Assembly: GCF_002288925.2 (NCBI RefSeq)
Contig: NW_022098076.1
Location: forward strand, 66,567,964-66,631,963
DNA: 64,000 nt
Direction of reading: 5' to 3'
Origin: Delphinapterus leucas
Lineage: Eukaryota > Chordata > Mammalia > Artiodactyla > Monodontidae
Shown one piece after another: positions 12,698 through 22,346 of this stretch (the first letter of the stretch is position 1; each line of letters opens with the position of its first letter). Both the position numbers and the translations under genes were made by a program. The notes under the pieces are model-generated. The model worked only from the letters and a program-made list of their open reading frames with translations, was not told the DNA's origin and searched no databases.

Positions 12698-12781
12698 AAG
12701 AGAGCAACCAAACCAATAAACAAATCCACCAATGATAATAAGTACTAAATACCATACTAAGATAAACATAAAACCAGAAAC
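11998..12781 (-). other. L1 5' UTR with internal (TA)n
   Basis: Moderately GC-rich sequence ahead of ORF1 on the minus strand, with CAGCC/GGGG-rich tracts, then an A-rich block and a (TA)n run. It is expected to hold the L1 internal promoter. The long open frame here (12003-12755) includes the TA repeat and is not called a gene. Confidence 0.75.
12658..12694. repeat. (TA)n microsatellite
   Basis: About 18 TA units inside the L1 5' UTR. Confidence 0.97.
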
Positions 12782-12870
12782 AAATGGGGCTAATCTCTTC
12801 TTTGATGTTGGCCTCACAGGACTCTTATGAAGTATGAAGAGAGATGATGGCTGGGCAAGTGCTTTTTATT
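12782..12870 (+). repeat. MIR SINE, right part, and right L1 target duplication
   Basis: Begins with the target duplication AAATGGGGCTAA (12782-12793) and continues with MIR-like CCTCACAGGACTCTTATGAAG and AAGTGCTTTTTATTA, the part missing from the left half at 6494-6608. Confidence 0.75.
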
Positions 12871-13154
12871 ACGTAAGCAAACTTATTATTAAAATATTCC
12901 CAACAAACATCCTTCTTTATGCAAGGTGGCTCATATCAACACCCAGTGGCTGGATGTACCTTCTTGGTGAACAAATGGTCTGCAATCACCTGTTTCTAGC
13001 TAATGTGGTTAGAGATCAGTGTATGGTGTTAGGAGCAGACCACCTCCTGGTGGTCTGAATGATCAGAGATGTCACCCTAAGCCCCAACTTCTCAACTTGC
13101 ACTGTGTGACTGATTAGAAACACAAAGGGTTTGAACCAAACAGCGCAACTTTTT

Positions 13155-13355
13155 TTTTTGTGTGTGGTAAGCGGGCCTCTCACTGTTGTGGCCTCTCCCA
13201 CTGCAGAGCACAGGCTCCGGACGCGCAGGCTCAGCGGCCATGGCTCACGGGCCTAGCCGCTCCATGGCATGTGGGATCTTCCCGGACCGGGGCACGAACC
13301 CGTGACCCCTGCATCTGCAGGCGGACTCTTAACCACTGCGCCACCAGGGAAGCCC
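13155..13355 (-). mobile_element. CHR-2-type SINE
   Basis: Antisense copy. The poly-A tail appears as T10, then GGGCCTCTCACTGTTGTGG through to CACCAGGGAAGCCCC. Target duplications CAGCGCAACTTTTT at 13141-13154 and 13356-13369. Low divergence from the other short copies. Confidence 0.95.
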
Positions 13356-13701
13356 CAGCGCAACTTTTTAAATAGAAAAATAGCTCATAGTCCATGTACC
13401 ACTAAATACGGTATACATCTCACCATGCCACACATCTCATCCACTAAAATATGTCTGCTTTTTCTGTTGGATACACGGATGGCAGAATCAAATGTCTCTA
13501 TTTTCCTTCCTCACGTAGATATACATATAGCAGAAACCAAGTGAGAGAGAAAAACACAAAACATTATACACAAACAGACAATAAATGCATCTTTCCCGAG
13601 AAAACATCCTGCATGATCATCCTGAGCCAAGACTTGTGGCTCAATTCCATCAATCCTCAATTGATGATGATATTTTATAAATCCTGGGGAAACAGGGTAC
13701 T

Positions 13702-13950
13702 GGCTAATATTTATCCAGCAGTCATTATGGGCTGGCACTGCAGCACTCTAAGGGCTTCAAGGCTATTCTCTCCTTTAATCCTCTCAACAGCCCTATTAGG
13801 TACATGCTATCATCCTCCCGCATTTTATAGATGAGAAACTGAGGGTCAGAGAAATTAAGCCACTCCCCAAGTTCACCAGCTTACGAGTGGTACAACCAAG
13901 ATTTAAACCCAGGAAGGCTCACCTTCAGAGTCCACATAATTAACCCTTAT
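13702..13950 (-). repeat. MIR SINE, antisense
   Basis: Shows the reverse-complement MIR core: CATTTTATAGATGAGAAACTGAGGGTCAGAGAAATTAAG, CACCAGCTTACGAGTGGTAC and AAACCCAGGAAGGCTC. Confidence 0.87.
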
Positions 13951-14924
13951 CTCACTCTGCCTCTTATTTAAATGCCAACAATAAAAATAAATGTTCATAT
14001 TCCTTTTGGAAATATTTTCTGATAAAATAAATCTTTCAACTGGAAAGAATACCAGAACTCTTTAGAGGCACGCATACAGTAGCTGTTGTAACTTTTAAAA
14101 AATGAATAAGTGAAGGAATATTATCCACGGAGACTAGAAGCCAGGGATGTGAACTACCCCTCACTCACCCCTGTCAGGTCCCACAGTCTCATCTTTAGCT
14201 CATATAATGGTACTACCCACTACAGGACCTCTGTGTGGGGTAGGCAGGCAAAGGTGATACCACATATCAACTTTACCAGTGGTTTTCCATTTAATTCCCT
14301 TCACTTTCTCAAAAAAGCATCAGTTTAGCCTGACACAGCCCTAGATAAACCAAAATGGAAACCCCTGAGGCCAACAGAAAAGCAATGGCTTCATTCTTTA
14401 CCCATACCTCCGACTGCCTGAAAGCTCTGCAGGTCCAAAGGTAGACTGAAGATGGCTCTGTGTTGGGCTGTTTCCTCAAACTCCTACCTCTCTGCCACAT
14501 CCTCTCCCACACCTAGCCCAGAAGCCCAAAGAGGAGGATCTGGTGTGTCCTGCAGGGAGGGGAGAAACACAATGGGACTGGAGGAATCGGTAAGGGGCCA
14601 GACTGCTGGGTCCAATCTGGAAGCCACTAGTCCCATGTGCCTCCCGAGCATTTGAAATGTGAGCAATCTGAATATAGCTGTGCTCTAAGTGTAAAATACA
14701 TGCTGGATATCAAAGACTTACTATGGAAAAAAATGTAAAGTAGTTCATTAATAAATGTTAATATTGATTACATGTTGAAATTATTTTAAAGTCTAGTATT
14801 AAAATTAATTAATTAGTATAACTAATTACTTTTAAAACAAAGCTGCCAGGATATGTATATATAAACACACATGTGGCTTGTATTACATATTTCTATTGGA
14901 CAGTCATCTTACACACCACACGTA
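13951..14924. other. Intron sequence, nothing recognised
   Basis: Mixed-composition unique sequence. No coding potential beyond short chance frames. An AT-rich part (14690-14880) has no clear family. Confidence 0.5.
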
Positions 14925-15300
14925 AGGATTTGGACATTATCCTAAGAACAATGGCAGCTACTGTGAGCTTTTAAGCGGAGGCATACCACGATCAGATTTG
15001 AATCTTTAAAATATCACCCTGGCTACAAAACGGAGAATGGGCTGCAGAGGGAAATAAGCTGATGTGGCAGACTCTCTAGGAGGCTCTACAACCATCTGGG
15101 AGAGAGGAGACTGTGGCTGGAACATGGACGCGGCATTGCTCCTAGCAGCAGAGAAGGAGAGAAGTGAACAAAATACAAAACATAGTTAGAAAGTAATGCC
15201 CAAAAGTTACAGAAAATGAATGAATAAGGGGGAAACAAAAGGTTGTGTACAGGGATGACTCCCAAGGTTCTACTATGAATAGAGTGGGTGGGCCATTCAG
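14925..15300 (+). repeat. Old diverged mammal-wide repeat (L2-like family)
   Basis: Resembles an ancient repeat family with the order GGATTTGGACATTATCCTAA, AGCTTTTAAGCGGAGGCATA, ATCAGATTTGAATCTTTAAA, CACCCTGGCTAC and GATGACTCCCAAGGTTCT. The sequence at 57540-57930 resembles an earlier part of the same consensus. The family name is uncertain. Confidence 0.55.
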
Positions 15301-16079
15301 TATCCACTCTCTAGTAATTATACATCCAAGTAAAAATAGCCCATCAAGTTATCCCGGGGTCGCAGTATCCTGCCTGCATTAAGTTCTTCTGCAGGAGTCA
15401 TGAATCATGGATGCTCTGAGTACTCTGGAACTAGCATATGCTATTCCAAAGTGCTTTCCTTCTGAAGAGCTCCCAGAACAAGTAACTCAAGATTCTGCCA
15501 AGACAAGAATCACTTTGGAAAGCTGTTGGAAACGATGATGTTTATTGCTGCTACGATCAGGAAATGGGCTGAAAGCACAGCCAATGGGATGGGCTGTGGT
15601 GGAAGCTGGGTGGGGTCTTTGCTCCTATGCCCCTTCCTGGCTTCTCTCCTAGAAAATTCCAGCAGAATACTGCAGGAGAACCGACTTTGGAATCAGATCT
15701 TGACTTAAAGTCAGCTTAGCTCCTTATTAGCTGGGTATCCCTGGGCTCTTCTAGGCCCCTATTTTTCCTCCCTGTGATGGGAAAATCACCACCCACCTTG
15801 GGAGGATTCAGGGCAGGGACACAGGTACAGCACCAGCAAGCAGCCTGATTAGCACAGCAGTGCCTCAGACCGGGGCTGAGGCCTCCCCTCCTTCAACCCA
15901 CTCAACATCCGTCTTCCAGAAAGGGACAGGCAGCAGGTGTGCGTGAACCTCCTAATCTTCACCTGTCTCACCTCTCACAGGTGAAAGCATGACACCATCT
16001 CAAGAGAAGCTGGGCAGGGTGTTTTCGGCATTAACCTCACGGAGAACCCAGCACCGAGCCGAGACTGCCAGGGCAGGGG
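15301..16079. other. Intron sequence left of the enhancer-like block
   Basis: No repeat or gene recognised. GC content rises toward 15840-16080. It may be the edge of the conserved block to the right. Confidence 0.45.
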
Positions 16080-16800
16080 ACAGACACTCCTTGCAGGGCA
16101 AGCATTATCATGAATAATTAAGGCAAAGCTCTGCTTATCAAAATAAATGAACAAAGGATGCCTCCGACACGGCAGCCACTTTTTTTTGGTTGTTTTAGGA
16201 GACCATTTTTTCTCAGTTACCCCGCTCCTTCCAATTTGATCATCTTCAGAGGCCTCCCTGTCAATTTGGGTTAATTAGCAAGCTTCTCCTCCATATAAAG
16301 CTGCGGCCATAAATCACAAATATGAGTGTGTGTGAAATTATATAGCATGGGGCCCAGTGTAATAATAAACACATTTATATTTCATAACTGCTGTTTACTC
16401 CACACTCAAGCCGGCTCACTGCCCGGACCCCAGCGGCCGGCAGGCACCCACACCCGCCCCGTGGGCAGCGCGCTGGCTTCACGTGCCGGCCTCAGACCTG
16501 CGATCTGCCGGCTCCTCTCTGCGCCGTGGTGGGCAAGGAATCATACCTGCTCACGGCCCAGTGTGCTGCACAGCGGAGACACAAATGAGCAGGTGACCTT
16601 TCAAGCCGCGTCAAAATGGGCCCTTGACCCCGAGACCTCAAAACTTCAGCAGTTTCACTGTCTGAATCAGCCAAGTGAAAAGACCCATGTTTGCACAATA
16701 TGATTGTGTGTTTACACAAAGATTTAACGCCTCAATAGAGCAAAAGCTGTTCAGTTAATTTTAATTATTGCTTTATTCTTCTCACAACAGATTTTTTAAA
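16080..16800. promoter_or_regulatory. Candidate intronic enhancer (motif-dense, non-repetitive block)
   Basis: No repeat is recognisable. The block holds an AT-rich part with homeodomain-type cores (TGAATAATTAAGG 16111-16123, TTAATTAGC 16271-16279), a SOX-like ACAAAGG (16151-16157), CCATATAAAG (16291-16300) and a HOX/CDX-like CCATAAATC (about 16307-16315). A CpG cluster follows (16410-16580), then another AT-rich motif group with ACAATATGATTGT (16695-16707) and TGTTTACAC. This composition is typical of conserved developmental enhancers. Conservation itself cannot be seen from one sequence. Confidence 0.5.
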
Positions 16801-18264
16801 AAAATGTTTAATAGTGAACTCATTGTAATTGATCCCATAAACTTTGTGCCTCTGGTCCTTCTAACTCGTGCGATGACACTAGTGGGAAAGATGCATGAAA
16901 GGTTTTCCTTAGTTGAAAGGATTATTTCCAGTCCCTGCCATTGCTTACTTAACATTCTTTGTGGAAAAGATGGACACCAAGGAAAACCACGGGAAAAACT
17001 TCAAGATCTGACTGTGGGAGGGGGGAAAAGACACACATCGGTTAGAAAGCGTTCTAATGCTTAGCAGCAAATTCTAAGCAAGCAAGAAGCTCATATCAAA
17101 TGAGGATGAGGGCCCTGCCAGTTCTAATGATTTGTTATGATTATTTCTTTGGCAGGTAGAATAAATAAAAGGGGGAAGTAAATATGAGGATGCACAGGAA
17201 CCCAAGATCAGACAAAATTAAATCTACAGGCAAACAATCCTCAAAAAGTAGAGCCCTCAGGGGTCATGTGTGCTGTTCCTTCCACCTTCCAGAAATTTGG
17301 CTTTTGGTGTTAAAACCTTTTCTTTCTTCAGCTCTCCGGAAGACAATGCAAGTGTTTGTCACTCAGAGGTTCCTATAGATCCTTTTGGCAGAATGCTAGA
17401 AAGCAGCTATTCTTCACCACGTGCTTTTGTGAATACAGAGGGAAGATGGCTGCACACAGCAGCAGAATCTTCACCTGAGTTTGGGATCTTTGCCCACTAC
17501 GGGATTTTTAATTACTGTATTGATCAAGTGTTTTTCTCCTTAAGACGTTTAACACGTCCATAAACATCCTCCAAAAAGTGGGGCAAAAGAGGGATAAACA
17601 GAATTACTTTTTAACTCTGTAATTATCATACAAATAAATATAAAAGCACAAATTATTTGTTCAAACTCCCCAAGCAAAGCTCTGGTATACCTAAGACAGC
17701 AACGAGTAACCTACACACCAAGATCCATCCATCCACAGCTTCTCCCACCTCTTCTCTAAGGCACTCCATTTGTATTTTCCAGTTTAGTAAGGAAAGAGGA
17801 CTAAGGTGCAATCTTGTAAGGGGTCAGGAGAAGTTTTCATTTATTATTTCTCTCCATACATTTTCTAAAATATGCAAATGCGCTAGTACTGAGCTATCAC
17901 TTAAAGAATCAATGCCTTGCACTTGTTGGCATCTTCAAAGCTTTCTTTCTTAAAATAGAAAAAAAAAAAACCAAGATTAAAGATTCTTAAATTCAATCTA
18001 AATAGAATATAGGAATAGATAAGACAAACTTTCAGTTCTCTTAGCTATTCTAAACTTGTCATACTGGATATATAACAACTCACCTGTTACTTAGCATACG
18101 TGTGAGATAAGGATGGCAAAAGTTAAGCCATTTATTTTGCTGAACCATAAACACAACTAAACTCATTTATATTCTGTTTGAATTTAGCCCCATCCCTGCA
18201 AAAATAACTGATTTCCAAAGGACAAACAGAATGGGGTATGCTTTAGAGTTCATCACAGAAAAAT
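16801..18264. other. Intron sequence, nothing recognised
   Basis: Unique-looking DNA. The first part may continue the conserved block. Short open frames show no domains. Confidence 0.5.
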
Positions 18265-18267
18265 CAT

Positions 18268-18400
18268 TCTCAGAGCATTAGTCTCCTCATCTATAAAATG
18301 GGAATAATGAGAACATTTACCTGACAGGTAAGTGAGGGTTAAATAAAATGAGGTACGTAAAAGCACTTGGTGAGCTATGACAACCTATACAAGTGATATC
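18268..18400 (+). repeat. MIR SINE fragment
   Basis: Matches the MIR 3' half: CTCCTCATCTATAAAATGGGAATAATGAG, then CTGACAGG, GGTTAAATAAAATGAGGTAC and AAAAGCACTTGG. Confidence 0.8.
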
Positions 18401-18792
18401 TTATTGCTTACTTCCTTGGATAAAGCAATAATGTGTTAAGCAGCCATCCAGGCTTGGTCCCCAACTGCCTTCTCATTTCCAAAGCCAGTCTGAGTAGGAA
18501 TGCCTCAGCCTACCCTTTCTTTAGTACATCTGCTCTGGGGAGCTGACTAAATAACAATTGCCTCTTCAGGTCATCAAGATAAATATTACTAATTCCCTAC
18601 TGTACCTAAAACTAAGGTCCGATAACAACTGTGATCCAAAACATGGCACTTACCATGACCCCAGGAGGCCAGCCCACTAATCGCAATCTCTCCAAGTGGC
18701 AAGGGATAAGCTAATCTGTGTGAAAGACACAGATGTCACGTCCTCCCTATAGCCACATTCACATGTATGAGAGGAATAATGTCAGCAGTATT

Positions 18793-18814
18793 ATCTCCAA
18801 ACAGCAAGGACAAT
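18793..18814 (-). ncRNA. MIR2355: mature miR-2355-3p region
   Basis: This 22-nt 3' arm pairs with the 5' arm at 18837-18857. Its seed (UUGUCCU from position 2) is intact. The ends are placed by recall of the human mature sequence, not by reads. Confidence 0.85.
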
Positions 18815-18836
18815 GCCACACAATTATAATAGCATA

Positions 18837-18857
18837 TTGTCCATTGTATCTGGGGAT
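18837..18857 (-). ncRNA. MIR2355: mature miR-2355-5p region
   Basis: This is the 21-nt 5' arm, with seed UCCCCAG from position 2. It appears unchanged from the human sequence I recall. The ends are inferred from the known family. Confidence 0.85.
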
Positions 18858-18867
18858 GACATGTCTG

Positions 18868-19693
18868 ACAATGTTATTTTCTATGCATGTGAATGCAGCT
18901 GAAAGGGCCAATGCATAATTCACATCTCCTGACAAAATGCAAGCATGAAGTATGTGTCCATTAGATAATGCCACTTAAAATCCTTTTACGTGAGGTAGCA
19001 CCTTTCTCCCTGGGAACTCAAAATGCTTCACGGTACTTTCCTCACGATGCTGGTGTGAACCAGACAGTGAACGATAGCAAATGCACTGAGGTAGCACATA
19101 CCAGTATAATACAGTTTTCCCAATAAAAGGTCCATTTTCTGACTGAAAATATTTATTCTCAGCCTTATTTCTGCCCTAACAGTCAACTTTCTCTTTGATA
19201 ATAAGGAAACAATTGTTACAATTTGGCGAGACTGCTGTACGTGAGAGGACGGGTAGAAAATGATTGTTAGTGCCTGGTCAGCTGGACCCATTTCCTGGCT
19301 AAAAGCCTCTCTACCACCTACCAGCCTGGCAGCCCATGTGATTCAAATCCCTGCCTCAGCAAAATCTCAAATTATTACAGGTCAGGAGCCTTCAGCAAGA
19401 GGGGAGGGGATGTCGCTTGTGAGGAGCTACAATAATGAATGTTAATTCTAGAAAGCTAGGCATCGGGTAGAGGTGAAGAGATTTCCCTATATCATGAGGG
19501 GGGGAACAGCACATCTTCTGAGACCCAAAAGAAATAATACATTATACAGTAGTTATATTCTGTCAATTTTTAAAAGAGCACAAAAGGGAAGGCAAGACCT
19601 AGCTGTAGTCTTAAAAGGATGAGGAAATATTTTGCAAGCAGTGCAGAGGAACCCAAAGAGAAGGAGCAAAGGACAGCTAAGGTTGCGTTAGGC
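18868..19693. other. Intron sequence between MIR2355 and a hAT relic
   Basis: No gene or repeat recognised. An 87-residue minus-strand frame at 19028-19291 has no recognised similarity. Confidence 0.5.
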
Positions 19694-19907
19694 CAGGGTT
19701 TCTCAATCTCGGTCCTGTGGACGCTTGGACCCCATGAGTCTCCTTTGTGGAGGCCGTCCTGTGCACTGCAGTGCGTTTACCAGCATTCCTGCCCTCCACG
19801 TACCAGATGCCAGTAGCAATCCCCCTCCAAGATGTGACAACCCAAAGTGTCTCCATACATTGCCAAATGCCCCGAGGGGGAAAATGGGCCCAAGTTGAGA
19901 ATCAGAG
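19694..19907 (+). mobile_element. Nonautonomous hAT-type DNA transposon relic
   Basis: Begins CAGGGTTTCTCAATCTCGG and ends CCAAGTTGAGAATCAGAG, giving short inverted termini of the hAT/Charlie kind. Internal strings GTGCACTGCAGTGCG, ACCAGATGCCAGTAGCA and ACAACCCAAAGTGTCTCC match a common mammalian element whose exact name I am not sure of. Eight-base target copies CGTTAGGC (19686-19693) and CATTAGGC (19908-19915) differ at one base. Confidence 0.85.
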
Positions 19908-19915
19908 CATTAGGC

Positions 19916-22120
19916 AACTAATGATCTCACATTTGGGGAGTGCAGCTGGGCTAAAAGGTTTACTCTCACACATAATGGGCAGCCTCTTCAGCCACTGAGA
20001 GGAGGTCCCAATACCCACCCCCACCCCAACAGTCATGAGACTTTCATGTTCCTGCCGGAACCTCATTAGCTTCTCAAGTTCTTGGAGGGTCAGGGAAGGC
20101 CCGCCGAGTGGATCAGCTCCCGTGGTGAGCAGGCAGCCATGTGAGGCTGTGCACACAGGGTGGCCAGCTGAAGGGTGGAGGAGGGCTGAATCCAGCTCTG
20201 CTGCTCAAGCACAGGCCACGTCTGCCCACGGAAGGTGCACCTTTTTCTGATTCACACAAAAGCATGATATGGGTTAGCAGCAGCCCTACTGGGCAGCTAG
20301 CAGCCATCAGATTCCTCTTTTCCAGGTTCATCAACTGATGTACCTCATACAAGGGGTTGCAACGCTGCGTGCAGATGAGAATTAGCAAAGCAGGTTTTTT
20401 TGTGACTGAGGAGAATCGAAAGTTTGAAGCAGCTACATGGAACATCTCCTTTCCTCAACCCCCAAAGCATGCTTGCACTCCCACTATTGCTTTCAATATG
20501 GAGCCATGCGAAGAATAAAGATCTGCCTGCCTGAAGAGCAGGAAGAGAGGAAGCTAGGAAGTGGGTCCCGGTGTTTGTTTATGGCTAGGGCTAATCATGA
20601 CTGCTTCAGTCTTCCAAGACCTCTGTCTTGGTTTCTCAGGTCTTACCAGAGCCAGAATGCAGATACATCCAATCCACAGGTGAAGAGGAACGGACAAAAA
20701 CAGCCAGGACTTCCTTGGACTTTTCCTCCATAACCTGCTTCAGTTGACTGCAGATGACCCATAATATTTCGGAATGATTAACAATGGTCCTTTTAATAGA
20801 GACAGCAGAAATAATACTACACCTGCTCTGTAGTTATCCTCTGATAATAAGGTTTTCTTTTGCAGTTCGATCGCTACTAACAGCTAGCTGGTTTCCTTAA
20901 GATCTATGGAACACTGCACTATTCTCTCCATCATCCTAGCCTAGTTTGAGGCCTTCTACCTATTTTAAGGATACTTTAAACAGAAATGATTCCATAGAGC
21001 CTGATCTGATCTACTAGCGGCAGGGCTGTTGCTCAGAATAGAGCTTCTCCTTCTTCACTTTCAATAGAGGAGGGTAGATCTCATTAGTATGGGAAGCCAG
21101 CACTAGCCATTAGCGTTGAGTAAGAGTTGCCTCTGCTAACTATTTCTGTGCACAGTCACACAACATGCTCTGAGTTTTCTCAATAAAACAGCTCCTTCCC
21201 AGGGGGATGAAGTTGCCTCTTCAAGGGGCCTCAATTTACATATACTTTCTCAACCATTTAAAGTGAAACCTCCTTGAAGCATCATTTCACTTCTGAAGAA
21301 TCTTCCTCCCCATACTTCCAGGGAGAATTTCAATAATGATGAAATGGAAGCCTCTACTTAGATAGGAAATAAAAATGATATGGAAAGTAATTACACTTTT
21401 TAAAAAAAAAAATCACAAAACTGATTTTAGGTTTACTTTGCACCACATTTGTTTGTTTGCTATAAGGAAAGAAAAATAAGGTGTGCAAACATGCTTATTT
21501 CTATGTAAATGCAAAGTATCACCAAAGAGTACTTAGGACATGCACTGTGCACATCAGAGGAATGAAATCCATAATGGAAAGGCATGGGTCTAGAAGCTTC
21601 CCTTTACTCTTTCTTAATGAATAAAACAGTTGGGAAAATCCCATAGTTGCTTTTAGTCCATTTGATTTCTTACTTTATACTCTATGATATCAAGAAGAAT
21701 GGCTACAAAGGAATTTGGTCCAGTTAAGAGATAAAGTGGTACTCTCCTTAAGATGTTAAAGATGCTGCTTTGTTATTAAGTTAGAAATGTTCATGTTTGC
21801 ACAAATTCTATTAGTGCCCATATCAACTATAGATGTGTAATAATTTGCCCATTCTTTCTTAAGAAGATCAGATCCATCATTGAAGTAATAAGTCTTCAAA
21901 CGTCTTGTTTCTTTTAAACTATATTCAAAAGGTAAGCAGAGAGAAGAAAGACTTCAAGATTCTAATGTGTTTTCATAGCTAAAGGATTTAGTTGAGAAAG
22001 CAGGCTGAAGGGACGCAGGTGCCAGACATTGTGTAGAATTTGCACTTATGCTCCATTAATTGCCAGCATATCTTCCTTTCCCTTTTTCCTCCCCTCCCCC
22101 CATTAAATCCCTTTGGAAAA
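19916..22120. other. Intron sequence, nothing recognised
   Basis: No coding region or clear repeat. 19980-20400 is moderately GC-rich with overlapping chance frames on both strands. 21540-21880 is AT-rich, non-repetitive and could be conserved. Confidence 0.5.
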
Positions 22121-22346
22121 CAGCAGAGCAGCAGGCCCAGACTGGTACCCAGCAGCAACACCAGGAGCAGAAGTAGCCAATTAGCCTCCAGAATACAAAG
22201 AGGGGGAAAAAAATTGATGCAGTTACCTAGCAACCAGAAAGAGCAGAAACAGCTGTGTAGCAGGCCCAGGCTGGTACCCAGGCAGAAACAGGATAGCCAA
22301 TTAGCACACTGTATTTAATGCTGATGTGGTTTCCTAGTAACAGGCT
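22121..22346 (+). repeat. Imperfect tandem duplication with X-box and CCAATTAG motifs
   Basis: Two adjacent units of about 100-129 bp share the same ordered blocks: GCAGGCCCAG-CTGGTACCCA (22131 and 22260), TAGCCAATTAGC (22174-22185 and 22294-22305) and an X-box-like palindrome (GTTACCTAGCAAC 22222-22234; GTTTCCTAGTAAC 22329-22341). The blocks are better kept than the spacers. The 92-codon frame across both units shows a repeated peptide only because of the duplication and is not called a gene. Confidence 0.85.

Larger units (their letters stand above)
6609..12781 (-). mobile_element. Near full-length LINE-1 (L1) retrotransposon, defective
   Basis: An antisense L1 of about 6.2 kb (about 5.9 kb without the nested SINE). 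On the minus strand it has a 5' UTR (about 12000-12781), ORF1 remnants (11283-11997), ORF2 (about 7040-11100), a 3' UTR with AATAAA near 6637-6642 and a poly-A tail seen as the T run at 6617-6627. Identical AAATGGGGCTAA target duplications flank it, and the host MIR continues on both sides. ORF2 is broken by stops, frameshifts and the CHR-1 SINE, so it cannot move on its own. Its low decay and 5' completeness indicate an artiodactyl/cetacean-lineage family. Confidence 0.93.
18781..18867 (-). ncRNA. MIR2355: microRNA precursor mir-2355
   Basis: On the minus strand this 87-nt segment folds into an imperfect hairpin. The 5' arm (18837-18857) matches the miR-2355-5p sequence I recall, beginning AUCCCCAGAUAC. 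The 3' arm (18793-18814) matches miR-2355-3p, beginning AUUGUCCUUGCUG. Hand pairing gives an unbroken GGACAAU/AUUGUCC helix near the loop and a second helix (AUC, CC, AGAUA) toward the base, separated by a few mismatches. In human, MIR2355 also lies inside a KLF7 intron in the same orientation, so location and sequence agree. It is probably cut from the KLF7 primary transcript. No separate promoter is evident. Expression cannot be judged from sequence. Confidence 0.95.

Noticed and set aside
12003..12755. 250-codon open frame on the minus strand
   Set aside because: It lies in the L1 5' UTR, reads through a (TA)n repeat as an alternating Ile-Tyr run and has no domain.
22040..22318. 92-codon plus-strand frame with a repeated peptide motif
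   Set aside because: The peptide repeat is simply the translation of the underlying DNA tandem duplication. There is no start context, splice signal or similarity.
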